Assembly: GCF_020165195.1 (NCBI RefSeq)
Contig: NZ_JAIUHR010000031.1
Span: 1 to 64,000, forward strand
Direction of reading: 5' to 3'
Origin: Mesorhizobium sp. CA14
GTDB taxonomy: Bacteria > Pseudomonadota > Alphaproteobacteria > Rhizobiales > Rhizobiaceae
DNA length: 64,000 nucleotides
This document shows, piece by piece, positions 31,849-39,362 of this stretch (positions are counted from its first letter, which is position 1; every line of letters begins with the position of its first letter). The position numbers were made by a program, and so were the translations under genes. The notes beneath the pieces were generated by a model. That model was given only the letters and a program-made list of their open reading frames with translations. It was not told the DNA's origin and ran no database searches.

Positions 31849-32142
31849 ATGACAACCTACATCGTGCTTATCAACTGGACTGAGCTCGGCGCCAAGAATG
31901 TGCGGGAATCGCCGAAACGGCTCGATGCCGCCAAGAAGCTGCTGGGGGAAATGGGCGGATCGTTCAAGTCGTTCTATCTGACCATGGGCGAATGCGACAT
32001 GGTCGCCGTCGTCGAAGCGCCGGACGATGCGGTGCTTGCCCGCTTCGCGCTGATGTTGGCGTCAGGCGGCAATGTCAAAACGCGGACGATGAAGGCGTTT
32101 CCGGAATTCGCCTACCGCGAGATCATCAGCTCGCTCGGGTAA
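31849..32142 (+). CDS. GYD-domain protein
   Basis: 97 residues: MTTYIVLINWTELGAKNVRESPKRLDAAKKLLGEMGGSFKSFYLTMGECDMVAVVEAPDDAVLARFALMLASGGNVKTRTMKAF is the full GYD fold (PF08734), a small ferredoxin-like alpha/beta protein of unknown biochemical role. It starts behind GGGAGG at 31837-31842. The DCC-family gene follows 18 bases later on the same strand, so the two are likely co-transcribed. Confidence 0.92.
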   Translation: MTTYIVLINWTELGAKNVRESPKRLDAAKKLLGEMGGSFKSFYLTMGECDMVAVVEAPDDAVLARFALMLASGGNVKTRTMKAFPEFAYREIISSLG

Positions 32143-32160
32143 CTGGCTGAAGGGAGCGGC

Positions 32161-32583
32161 GTGGCTGTTGCGAAGCCGCGCCGCATTCCCGATAGTGACG
32201 CCATGCCTGAGCCTTTGCTGACCGTCTGGTACAACACACGCTGTCCGGTGTGCGACGCCGGCATCAACCGGCAGAAGCGGCGGCTCATCGAGGCGATCAA
32301 GGCGGGCCACGTCGAATTCCGCGACATCAATTTCGAACCTGAGTCGCTTTCCGCCTTCGGCGCCTCGCTGGAGGATATTCGCCGGCGCCTGCATGCCACC
32401 GAGGCCGAAGGACGGCTGCTGGTCGGCGCCGATGTGGCGATCGCGGTTTGGCGGCTCACGCCGGGCGAGGAATGGCTGGCGAGCTTGTTCGGCAACCCCA
32501 TCGCGCTGCCCCTGACGCGCTTTGTCTATGACCACTTCGCGGACCTTCTCTATGCCTGGAACCGCCGCAAGGGTCATTGGTAG
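32161..32583 (+). CDS. DCC-family thiol-disulfide oxidoreductase-like protein (DUF393)
   Basis: 140 residues. LTVWYNTRCPVCDAGINRQKR holds the CPxC redox motif near the N terminus in the position typical of DCC proteins (usually DGxCPLC). FRDINFEPESLSAFG and ATEAEGRLLVGADVAIAVWRLTPG are the conserved followers. I chose the GTG at 32161 because GGGAG precedes it; an ATG at 32203 would remove 14 non-conserved residues but lacks a ribosome site. Likely operon with the GYD gene. Confidence 0.82.
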   Translation: MAVAKPRRIPDSDAMPEPLLTVWYNTRCPVCDAGINRQKRRLIEAIKAGHVEFRDINFEPESLSAFGASLEDIRRRLHATEAEGRLLVGADVAIAVWRLTPGEEWLASLFGNPIALPLTRFVYDHFADLLYAWNRRKGHW

Positions 32584-32637
32584 GCAGCTTGCTCCGACCC
32601 TCTCCGTGCATAACGGGCAGCTCTTGGCTAAGGCTGC

Positions 32638-32705
32638 GATACATCTTAAGATATATCTTGACTCCGCACGTGGCCAGCCTTACGTACGATGTATCGTAAG
32701 ATATA
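32638..32705. promoter_or_regulatory. Two related dyads upstream of the padR gene (candidate operators)
   Basis: GATACATCTTAAGATATAT at 32638-32656 contains the palindrome ATCTTAAGAT. GATGTATCGTAAGATATA at 32688-32705 repeats it with one change (TATCGTAAGATA). The two are 50 bases apart and flank a TTGACT hexamer (32658-32663). This is the arrangement expected for PadR autorepression. Confidence 0.6.
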
Positions 32706-32721
32706 ACTCAAGGAGCAATCC

Positions 32722-33390
32722 ATGCACAAACACGGTCACTTCGGACACAGCCATTTCGGCGAGCGCATGTTCATGCATATGGCCGGCAAATTCGGCGGCC
32801 GCAGCGGCGGCGGCTTTGGCCCGTTCGGTGGCGGCAGGGGCGGGGGACGCGGCGGCCCGGGCGACATGTTCCGCGCCGGGCGCATGCTGGCCGACGGCGA
32901 TCTCAAGCTGATCACGCTGTCGCTGCTGGCCGATGCGCCGCGTCACGGCTACGACATCATCAAGGCGCTGGAAGAGCGCACCAGCGGCATCTACAGCCCG
33001 AGCCCGGGCGTGGTCTATCCGACGCTGACCTTCCTGGAAGAGGCGGGCTATGCGGTATCTTCGAGCGAAGGCAACAAGAAGGTGTTTTCGATCACCGAGG
33101 CCGGCAGGGCGCATCTCGAAGAGAACCGCGAGATGATCGACAGCGTGCTCGACCATCTCGAGCGCTTCGGCCGCAAGATGGCCGCGGCGCGCGAATGGTT
33201 CGGCTGGGGCGACGACAGGGACGAGGGGCGCCGCGGCCGTTCGGAAACGCGGGACCGGTTCCGCGCGCTGCGCCACCGGCTGCGCGCCGCGCTGGGCGAC
33301 ATCGCCGACGCGCCGGAAGATAAGCAGGCCGAGGCGATCAGCATCCTGGAAGACGCTGCCGAGGCGATCGAGGCCCTGGCTCGTCGCTAG
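32722..33390 (+). CDS. PadR-family regulator with His- and Gly-rich N terminus
   Basis: 222 residues. Residues 1-50 are unusual: MHKHGHFGHSHFGERMFMHM followed by a GGR/GGG-rich stretch. The PadR winged helix starts at DLKLITLSLLADAPRHGYDIIKALEERTSGIYSPSPGVVYPTLTFLEEAGYAV, with the wing NKKVFSITEAGRAHLEENRE, then a C-terminal dimerisation helix bundle. Histidine-rich leaders occur in a subset of PadR proteins and hint at metal or haem sensing. AGGAG lies just upstream, and duplicated dyads precede the gene, so autoregulation is likely. No obvious target gene is adjacent. Confidence 0.9.
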   Translation: MHKHGHFGHSHFGERMFMHMAGKFGGRSGGGFGPFGGGRGGGRGGPGDMFRAGRMLADGDLKLITLSLLADAPRHGYDIIKALEERTSGIYSPSPGVVYPTLTFLEEAGYAVSSSEGNKKVFSITEAGRAHLEENREMIDSVLDHLERFGRKMAAAREWFGWGDDRDEGRRGRSETRDRFRALRHRLRAALGDIADAPEDKQAEAISILEDAAEAIEALARR

Positions 33391-33411
33391 GACATTCTCA
33401 TAGGAAGCCCC

Positions 33412-33437
33412 AAAAGCCCGGATCGCTCCGGGCTTTT
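33412..33437. terminator. Bidirectional terminator between padR and yiaA-like genes
   Basis: AAAAGCCCGGA / TCCGGGCTTTT form an 11-base stem with a four-base loop. The A-run and T-run on either side let it serve both the rightward padR and the leftward yiaA transcripts. Confidence 0.88.
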
Positions 33438-33469
33438 GCATTCAGTCCGCGATCGGCAAGGGCAGGGGA

Positions 33470-33730
33470 TTATTCCTTGCCGACATATTCGCTGATCAGC
33501 TTCTCATTGCGCGCCTTCTCGATCTTGGCGGTGGTCTCGGCCGCGATCCGCTCGTCGGTGCGGTACTTGACCAGGTTCACCAGGCTGCCGGTGAGCAGCA
33601 GCACGCCCATCGCCCAGTAACCTTTCGTCGAGAGGTCGACTGGCGCCAGCCACAGCGACAGGCCGAGCATGAAATAGGCAGCGCCCACCGATATGGTGTT
33701 GAACAGGATGTAGGTCTGATTGCCATTCAT
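33470..33730 (-). CDS. YiaA/YiaB two-helix inner-membrane protein
   Basis: 86 residues. TYILFNTISVGAAYFMLGLSLWLAPVDLSTKGYWAMGVLLLTGSLVNLVKYRTDERIA shows the two hydrophobic helices and the 'YW..G.....S..N..K..RD' pattern of YiaAB (PF05360). It lies 43 bases downstream of pspA on the same strand, so it is presumably in the same envelope-stress operon under the TetR operators at 34471-34540. Confidence 0.9.
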   Translation of the reverse strand: MNGNQTYILFNTISVGAAYFMLGLSLWLAPVDLSTKGYWAMGVLLLTGSLVNLVKYRTDERIAAETTAKIEKARNEKLISEYVGKE

Positions 33731-33773
33731 CGTCGTATTCCTTGGATTTGATCTGTCACGGGAAATTGCGGGT

Positions 33774-34451
33774 TCAGTTCAGGGATTTGAGGCGCGCCAG
33801 AACATCCTGGGCGCGCACCTTGGTGGCCGGTCCATGACCTGCTTCGGCGAGGCGCTCACGGATCGCCTCGTGGCGCAATTCGCCGTCGATTTCGTCGAGG
33901 ATGCCGGCTTCCTCGAACGGGTCGCTGCTTTCCTTGATGCGGGCCAGCAGTTCCTCCGCTTCGTTGATGCTCGCGGTGCGGCCGATCGAACGGTTGAGGC
34001 GCGACTGCGCCTTGCGTTCGGCATCGATCGCCCGGGCCGAGATCATGCCCTGGTTGAGATCGATGATGCGGCGATGCGCCTGTTCCACGGACAGACGCAT
34101 CCGCAAACTCTTCTCGCCCAGGCTTTTGACGGTGGCGCGACGGACCTCGCGCTCGTTCTCGAGCTCGGCGATTGCGGAAGCGCCGCCTTCGGCAAGCGCC
34201 TGGTTGTTGGCCGAGAGCGCGCTGAGGGTACGGGTTTCCAGGTCGGCGATGCGGCGGTCGAGCTGGTCGAGGCTGGTCTGCTCGGCACGCTGGCGCACGA
34301 TCAGCGAGGCGAGCGTCTGCTTGGCGGCGGCGAGTCCCGCCTCCGCGTCGCGGATGCGCTGGGCCAGAAGGTCGATCGCAAAACGATCCTTCAGATTGTC
34401 CTCGGCCCGTGCGCTGGCGCCGTCCAGCAATGTCTTGATCAGGCTAAGCAT
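33774..34451 (-). CDS. pspA: Phage-shock-protein A family (PspA/IM30)
   Basis: A 225-residue, almost entirely coiled-coil protein of the PspA/ESCRT-III superfamily, which binds stressed inner membrane. The start MLSLIKTLLDGASARAEDNLKDRFAIDLLAQRIRDAEAGLAAAKQTLASL is the amphipathic helix plus first coil, and QAHRRIIDLNQGMISARAIDAERKAQSRL continues it. The ATG at 34451 is preceded by AGGGAGAAAA. Control appears to be by a divergent TetR protein instead of the sigma-54/PspF system of enterobacteria, since three identical operators fill the intergenic region. Confidence 0.88.
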   Translation of the reverse strand: MLSLIKTLLDGASARAEDNLKDRFAIDLLAQRIRDAEAGLAAAKQTLASLIVRQRAEQTSLDQLDRRIADLETRTLSALSANNQALAEGGASAIAELENEREVRRATVKSLGEKSLRMRLSVEQAHRRIIDLNQGMISARAIDAERKAQSRLNRSIGRTASINEAEELLARIKESSDPFEEAGILDEIDGELRHEAIRERLAEAGHGPATKVRAQDVLARLKSLN

Positions 34452-34470
34452 GGTTTTCTCCCTGTTTGCG

Positions 34471-34540
34471 TGAACGTTGTTCACAAATTCAACGTAACAG
34501 GAAATGAACATTGTTCAAGAGGTATTTTGAACGCTGTTCA
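34471..34540. promoter_or_regulatory. Three identical-class operators TGAAC-N3-GTTCA
   Basis: TGAACGTTGTTCA (34471-34483), TGAACATTGTTCA (34505-34517) and TGAACGCTGTTCA (34528-34540) are 13-base palindromes differing only in the 3-base centre. They fill the gap between pspA-yiaA (leftward) and the tetR gene (rightward), and the first lies inside the pspA leader. The divergent TetR protein is the obvious ligand. Confidence 0.85.
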
Positions 34541-34623
34541 TGAGGTGCCGGACATGGTAAACGCAGGCAAATGGAATGAATCCGGGCCGACGAGCGGCTC
34601 CGGATACAAGGACGGGCAAGAGC

Positions 34624-35265
34624 ATGGCGCTGGATAAGGAAGAGATGAGCGAGAAGGTGCTCGCCATTGCCGAGACGCTGCTCAACGAGGGCGGGGCCGA
34701 CAATCTTAAGGCGCGCACCATCGCCGAGCAGGCCGGCATTTCCGTCGGATCCGTCTATAACCTCTTTGCCGATCTCGACGAGGTGCACCGCGCCGTCAAC
34801 ATGCGGCTGCTCGACCGGCTCGGCGCGGCGGGCCTGACGGCCATGGCCGATCTCGAAAGGCAAGGGGTGACCGATGTCCAGCATCGCATCCTGGCGATGG
34901 CCGCCGCCTATGTGCGCTTTGTCGAGGCGCATCCCGGCAGTTGGCCGGCGGTGCTTGCCTTCAACCGCCGCCGCGCGACGCGGCCCGGCCCCGATCCCTA
35001 TGACGCGCTGCTCGACGCACTCTTCGACATCGTCGCCGGCGTGCTCGAGGCAGGCGATTTCGGCCTCGACGACGACCGCCGCGCGCTTGCGGCCCGAACC
35101 TTGTGGTCAAGCGTGCATGGCATCGTGACCAGCGGCTATGTGGCGAATTCGGACAGCAGGCAGGCCGAAGAGATCTGGCATCAGATCGAGCTTCTGGTCG
35201 GCGTTTTCGTCAAGGGGCTGGAACACGGCGGCGCATTCGCGCATGCTGACACAAAGCCTGCGTAA
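34624..35265 (+). CDS. TetR-family regulator of the pspA-yiaA pair
   Basis: About 213 residues. EKVLAIAETLLNEGGADNLKARTIAEQAGISVGSVYNLFADLDEVHRAVNMRLL is the TetR helix-turn-helix. The rest is the helical ligand-binding domain with VRFVEAHPGSWPAVLAFNRRR and the WSSVHGIVTSGYV segment. Two ATGs (34576, 34624) are in frame; neither has a strong ribosome site. I use the inner one because the conserved domain starts soon after it. It probably represses itself and pspA through the three TGAACnnnGTTCA sites. The inducer is unknown. Confidence 0.88.
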   Translation: MALDKEEMSEKVLAIAETLLNEGGADNLKARTIAEQAGISVGSVYNLFADLDEVHRAVNMRLLDRLGAAGLTAMADLERQGVTDVQHRILAMAAAYVRFVEAHPGSWPAVLAFNRRRATRPGPDPYDALLDALFDIVAGVLEAGDFGLDDDRRALAARTLWSSVHGIVTSGYVANSDSRQAEEIWHQIELLVGVFVKGLEHGGAFAHADTKPA

Positions 35266-35314
35266 CAACGGGCGCCGCGAATCCTTGGTGCCCGCGTGAA
35301 TGGGAGTTTTGAAA

Positions 35315-35608
35315 ATGTCTTTTCTGAAGAAGCTTTTTGGCGGCGGCGGTAGCGAAGCAACGGAGACCGGCACCGCCAAGCCGGCCAAGCAGGTCGAGCA
35401 CAAGGGATTCCTGATCAGCGCGACGCCCTACAAGGCCGAAGGCCAGTACCAGACCTGCGGCGTCGTCTCCAAGGAAGTGGACGGTGTGATGAAAGAGCAC
35501 CGCTTCATCCGCGCCGACCGTTTCGCCGGGCTGGACGACGCCGTCGACATCTCGATCAAGAAGGGCATCCAGCTCGTCGACGAGCAGGGCGAGCGGATGT
35601 TCGGCTGA
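35315..35608 (+). CDS. HlyU-family small protein
   Basis: 97 residues starting MSFLKKLFGGGGS behind GGGAG. QVEHKGFLISATPYKAEGQYQTCGVVSKEVDGVMKEHRFIRADRFAGLDDAVDISIKKGIQLVDEQGERMF is the whole PF10115 domain. The family is named after the Vibrio regulator HlyU, but the alphaproteobacterial members lack an obvious DNA-binding motif, so a transcriptional role is uncertain. Confidence 0.88.
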   Translation: MSFLKKLFGGGGSEATETGTAKPAKQVEHKGFLISATPYKAEGQYQTCGVVSKEVDGVMKEHRFIRADRFAGLDDAVDISIKKGIQLVDEQGERMFG

Positions 35609-35643
35609 AGGTACTTCGGCTGCGCCGGCCAGCTTCTCCTAGC

Positions 35644-36576
35644 TCAGAACGCGACCTTGTCGCCGCCCTTGAGCTGCAGGATCTGCCGCGCTTCGTCGGG
35701 CGTGGCGATCGAGGCGCCGAGGCCTTCGATGATCTGGCGCACTTTGGTCACCTGTTCGGCGCTGGAGCGGGCGAGCTTGCCCTTGCCGATCCATAGCGAG
35801 TCCTCCAGGCCGACACGCACATTGCCGCCCAGCGCGATCGCCTGGGTGGCGATCGGCAATTGATGGCGGCCGGCGCCCAGCACCGACCAGTGATAGTCGT
35901 CGCCGAACAGGCGGTCGGCCGTGCGCTTCATGTGCGCAACGTCTTCTGGATGCGTGCCGATGCCGCCGAGGATGCCGAACACGCTCTGGACGAAGAACGG
36001 CGCGTTGACCAGGCCGCGCTCGACGAAATGCGCCAGCGTGTAGAGATGGCCGATGTCGTAGCATTCAATCTCGAACCGCGTGCCGTTGTCGGCGCAGGTG
36101 CGCAATATGTGCTCGATGTCGCCAAAAGTGTTGCGGAAGATGCGGTCGCGCGAGGATTCCAGATAGGGCCGCTCCCAGTCATGCTCGAAGGTCTTGAAGC
36201 GCTCCAGCATCGGGAACAGCGCGAAATTCATCGAGCCCATGTTGAGCGATGCGACTTCGGGCGCGAACACCTTGGCCGGCCTGACGCGTTCCTCCACGCT
36301 CATCGTCGCCGCACCTCCGGTGGTGATGTTGACCACGCAGTTGGAGCGCTGCTTGATCACCTGCAGGAACGGGGCGAACGCCTCGGTCGACTGATCGGGG
36401 CGCCCGTCGACCGGGTTGCGGGCGTGAAGATGGACGATCGCGGCCCCCGCTTCGGCCGCCTCGACGGCGGCAGCGGCGATCTCCTCAGCCGTCACCGGCA
36501 GATGCGGCGACATCGACGGCGTATGGATCGAGCCTGTGACCGCGCAGGTGATGATGATCTTGTTCTGGTTCGCCAC
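35644..36576 (-). CDS. Beta-keto acid cleavage enzyme (BKACE, DUF849)
   Basis: 310 residues. KIIITCAVTGSIHTPSMSPHLPVTAEEIAAAAVEAAEAGAAIVHLHARNPVDGRP contains the zinc ligands His49 and His51. GGAATMSVEERV, LNMGSMNFALFP, and VRVGLEDSLWIGKGKLARSSAEQV are further family signatures. BKACE enzymes condense a beta-keto acid with acetyl-CoA to give acetoacetate and a CoA ester. The substrate class cannot be assigned here. A broken sugar-type ABC permease lies just upstream on the same strand, suggesting a decayed uptake-catabolism operon. Confidence 0.92.
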   Translation of the reverse strand: MANQNKIIITCAVTGSIHTPSMSPHLPVTAEEIAAAAVEAAEAGAAIVHLHARNPVDGRPDQSTEAFAPFLQVIKQRSNCVVNITTGGAATMSVEERVRPAKVFAPEVASLNMGSMNFALFPMLERFKTFEHDWERPYLESSRDRIFRNTFGDIEHILRTCADNGTRFEIECYDIGHLYTLAHFVERGLVNAPFFVQSVFGILGGIGTHPEDVAHMKRTADRLFGDDYHWSVLGAGRHQLPIATQAIALGGNVRVGLEDSLWIGKGKLARSSAEQVTKVRQIIEGLGASIATPDEARQILQLKGGDKVAF

Positions 36577-36623
36577 TTTCGGTGTCCTGACTTCGTTGTT
36601 GGACTTCGCCTGTTTGACCGCGC

Positions 36624-36840
36624 CTATTTAACCGCGCCTTGCGTGATGCCGGAAATGAACTGCTTCGACAGCGCGATACAGAGCAAGGTAGTCGGCAGCG
36701 CCGCCAGTGTCAGTCCGGCGAACAGCACCCCCCAATCGGTGGTGAATTCGCCGACGAACACAGTCGGCCCTGGCGGCAGTGTCTTCAAATTGTCGGAGGT
36801 GATCAGGACCAGGTGGAAGAAAAAGTCGCTCCAGCTGTTT
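36624..36840 (-). pseudogene. C-terminal fragment of an ABC sugar-transport permease (MalG type)
   Basis: Only the last 70 or so codons are recognisable: NSWSDFFFHLVLITSDNLKT, then PPGPTVFVGEFTTDWGVLFA, then LTLAALPTTLLCIALSKQFI and SGITQGAVK before TAG. These match the end of carbohydrate ABC permeases (after the EAA loop: 'aWNdF...L...lP..l..F.....W..l.A......P....f...qr.fv.Gl..GAVK'). Upstream the frame decays into unrelated sequence and the azoreductase terminator, so the rest of the gene is gone. Confidence 0.7.
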
Positions 36841-36973
36841 GCGCTGGCGCTGGGCGGATCGCTGTCGGCACAGGAGGATATCGGATCGCGCTCGGCGCTG
36901 TGAGGCTGGTCCTGCGCGAGGACCGCCATCCAGCCGTGGTGCTGCCGCCGCTGTAGCGGGGCGAAAATGCAAA

Positions 36974-37005
36974 AAGAGGCAGGCGCTGGCGGGCGCCTGC
37001 CTCTT
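36974..37005 (-). terminator. Rho-independent terminator after the azoreductase gene
   Basis: AAGAGGCAGGCGC (36974-36986) pairs perfectly with GCGCCTGCCTCTT (36993-37005). On the minus strand the stem is followed by TTTTT, 21 bases after the azoreductase stop. Confidence 0.9.
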
Positions 37006-37025
37006 CTCATTTCCGGCACCGGCGG

Positions 37026-37664
37026 TCAGGCCGCGGCGGCGACCTGGTCAGCCGTGGCGGCGGCGATCGCGTCGACCTTGGCGGTGGCCTTGGCAAGCGC
37101 GGCGGTGACGGCGTCGGCGCCCATGCCGACACCCTCGACGCGGATGACTTCGACATCGGTCATGCCGAGGAAGCCGAGCACGCTGCGCAGATAGGGAACC
37201 GCATGGTCCATCTGCACCGCGGCGCCTTCGGAGTAGATGCCGCCGGAAGCGAGCACGATATAGACCTTCTTGCCGTTGACGAGGCCCTTCGGGCCGCCTT
37301 CGCCATAGGCAAAGCTCTTGCCCGAGCGGGCGACGTGGTCGACCCAAGACTTCAACGTCGAGGAGATGTTGAAGTTGATGAAGCCGGTGGCAAGGATCAC
37401 GGTATCGGCGGCGAAAAGCTCGTCGAGCACGGCGTCGGAAACGCCGACGACCTCGGCCTGGCGCGCGGTGCGGGCTTCGGCCGGCGTGTAGATGCCGGTG
37501 GCATAGTCGGGACCGATATGCGGCAGCGGGTTGGCGACCAGATCGCGCACGACGAGCGTGTTGGACGGATCGGCCGCAGCGAGCTTCCGGGCAAGGTCGG
37601 TGGCGACGCGGGTCGAGTGCGAAGCGGTGCCGCGCGGGCTGGAGGTAACGAGAAGAATAGACAT
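37026..37664 (-). CDS. FMN-dependent NADH-azoreductase (AzoR type)
   Basis: A 212-residue flavodoxin-like enzyme. MSILLVTSSPRGTASHSTRVATDLARKL has the FMN phosphate loop, and ADTVILATGFINFNISSTLKSWVDHVARSGKSFAYGEGGPKGLVNGKKVYIVLASGG is the AzoR signature region. It reduces quinones and azo compounds with NADH. The start at 37664 follows AGGGGA. It is divergent from a LysR-type regulator gene with a small palindrome between, so it is probably induced by quinone-like compounds. Confidence 0.93.
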   Translation of the reverse strand: MSILLVTSSPRGTASHSTRVATDLARKLAAADPSNTLVVRDLVANPLPHIGPDYATGIYTPAEARTARQAEVVGVSDAVLDELFAADTVILATGFINFNISSTLKSWVDHVARSGKSFAYGEGGPKGLVNGKKVYIVLASGGIYSEGAAVQMDHAVPYLRSVLGFLGMTDVEVIRVEGVGMGADAVTAALAKATAKVDAIAAATADQVAAAA

Positions 37665-37735
37665 GGCGGTGTCCCCTTGGGGTTGGATTGAAACTTCCCC
37701 GCCAATATGGGATTGCTGCCCCATCAGGATAACTG

Positions 37736-37750
37736 GTATAATGTGTATAC
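37736..37750. promoter_or_regulatory. Candidate LysR-type operator (azoreductase/lysR gap)
   Basis: GTATAATGTGTATAC is a 15-base dyad (GTATA-N5-TATAC) in the 113-base gap between the azoreductase and the divergent lysR gene, 27 bases before the regulator start. It includes a TATAAT that could be a -10 element. Confidence 0.55.
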
Positions 37751-37777
37751 AATCCATCAACAAAATGGATGGAGAGC

Positions 37778-38725
37778 ATGCAGCCGAACCCAACATTGGA
37801 TCAGCTCCAAATCCTGGTAGCGGTGGCCGATACCGGCAGTTTCTCGGCCGCGGGGCGCAAGCTCAACCGGGCGCAGTCGGTGGTGAGCTACGGCATCGCG
37901 AATCTTGAAGCGCAGCTCGGATTGAAACTGTTCGAACGCGAAGGCGTGCGCGAGCCGCAACTGACCGATGTTGGCAAGGCGATGCTGGAAGACGCGCAGC
38001 GCATGATCGGCGTGCTGCATCGCATCCGCTCGCGCGCCGATGGCTACCGGCAAGGGCTGGAGGCGGAAGTAACGGTGTCGGTCGACGTGGCGCTGCCTTC
38101 ACCGGCGCTGGTGCGCGTGCTCAAAGCCTTCGAGGCGCAATTCCCGGCGGTGATGCTGAGGCTTTATATCGGCTCTCTCGGCCTGATTGTCGATCAGGTC
38201 GTCAACGGCCAGGCGGATCTTGGCTTCGGCGGCCTGCAAGGCGATGCCGATGTCAATCTGCTGCGCATCGGCTTCATCTCGCTGGTGCCGGCTGCCGCAC
38301 CCGATCATCCGCTGGCGAAGCTGCCGAAGCCGGTCGGGATCGAGGATCTGCGCGAGCACATCCAGCTTGTCGTCACCGACCAGTCGGAGCGGACGCGCGG
38401 CCGCGACTATGGTGTGTTTGCCTATCGCACTTGGCGGCTGACGGATTTGCGCACCAAGCATGCGCTGATGCGCGAGGGGCTTGGCTGGGGCGGCCTGCCG
38501 CGCTGGCTGATCGCCGACGACCTCGCCAGCGGACGGCTGGTCGAGCTCGACCTGGAGCCCTATCGCGAGGTGCGCTCGCCGCTTTATGCCATGCACCGCA
38601 CCGACCGCAGCCCCAAACCGGCGGCATCCTGGCTGATCGACGAGTTCAAGCGGCAACTCGGCTGCTTCAACGAGACGGAGCCGGGCGTTTGGACGGAGGA
38701 GGAGCCGGAGACAAGCCGTCCATGA
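37778..38725 (+). CDS. LysR-family regulator
   Basis: About 315 residues. PTLDQLQILVAVADTGSFSAAGRKLNRAQSVVSYGIANLEAQLGLKLFEREG is the LysR helix-turn-helix, followed by an effector domain (VTVSVDVALPSPALVRVLKAF). I prefer the ATG at 37778, four bases after GGAG, to the ATG three codons upstream. Its divergent partner is the azoreductase. The 3' end overlaps the convergent TetR gene by 59 bases. Confidence 0.9.
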   Translation: MQPNPTLDQLQILVAVADTGSFSAAGRKLNRAQSVVSYGIANLEAQLGLKLFEREGVREPQLTDVGKAMLEDAQRMIGVLHRIRSRADGYRQGLEAEVTVSVDVALPSPALVRVLKAFEAQFPAVMLRLYIGSLGLIVDQVVNGQADLGFGGLQGDADVNLLRIGFISLVPAAAPDHPLAKLPKPVGIEDLREHIQLVVTDQSERTRGRDYGVFAYRTWRLTDLRTKHALMREGLGWGGLPRWLIADDLASGRLVELDLEPYREVRSPLYAMHRTDRSPKPAASWLIDEFKRQLGCFNETEPGVWTEEEPETSRP

Positions 38726-39296
38726 GAGCGATCAGCACCGCGCGGTAATCCTCGCCGGACGCGCCGGCCTCGATGGCTAATGCGGCCCGATCGAAGGCGG
38801 CCGCCAGCAAAGCGGTCAACGCTTCGGCCGGCAATCTGGTCATCGCTTGCGCGCGCATCGCGGCGACCAACCCTTCGCGCAGCGAGCGGTTGCCGTGGCG
38901 GTTGTCGATCTCGTCCATGGCGGCGCGGCCGAGCACGGCCGGCCCGTCAAGCAGCAGAAGCCGCGTGCGGCCAGGCGCGCGCATTGCCTTGAGATAGGCG
39001 TCCGAGCCGGCGATCAGCGCGTCGCGCGCGGATAGCGACGGCGGCGCGGCATGGTCGATCTCCGCAGCCACGGCCGCTGCTTCCTGCTCGACGACCGCGG
39101 CGAACAGCGCCTGCTTGTCGGCGAAGTGATGGTATAGCGCGCCACGCGTCATGCCGGCCTCGGCGACGATCTCCGGCGTGCCGGTCTCGGCATAGGATTT
39201 TTCCGTAAACAGCTTTCGCGCCGCTCGGATCAGATCAGCGCGTGTCGCCTCGGTGCGGTCACGATTGGAACGGCGGCGCCCGGAGTCCTGTTGCAT
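38667..39296 (-). CDS. TetR-family regulator
   Basis: About 209 residues. TEATRADLIRAARKLFTEKSYAETGTPEIVAEAGMTRGALYHHFADKQALFAAVVEQ is a typical TetR DNA-binding domain. The start ATG at 39296 abuts an operator-like palindrome. It is divergent from a VOC-domain gene, with two matching dyads in between, so it should repress that gene and itself. The C terminus overlaps the end of the lysR gene on the other strand. Confidence 0.9.
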   Translation of the reverse strand: MQQDSGRRRSNRDRTEATRADLIRAARKLFTEKSYAETGTPEIVAEAGMTRGALYHHFADKQALFAAVVEQEAAAVAAEIDHAAPPSLSARDALIAGSDAYLKAMRAPGRTRLLLLDGPAVLGRAAMDEIDNRHGNRSLREGLVAAMRAQAMTRLPAEALTALLAAAFDRAALAIEAGASGEDYRAVLIALMDGLSPAPPPSKRPAPSR

Positions 39297-39341
39297 ACAT
39301 GCAGCCTGTATGTTATTTGCACTTACATACAGACTGTATGT
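39297..39341. promoter_or_regulatory. Two TetR-type operators between tetR and the VOC gene
   Basis: ACATGCAGCCTGTATGT (39297-39313) and ACATACAGACTGTATGT (39325-39341) share the 17-base dyad ACATnCAG-N-CTGTATGT; the second is perfect. The centres are 28 bases apart. Confidence 0.85.
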
Positions 39342-39362
39342 TGGATGAGAGGAGAAGGAAAG

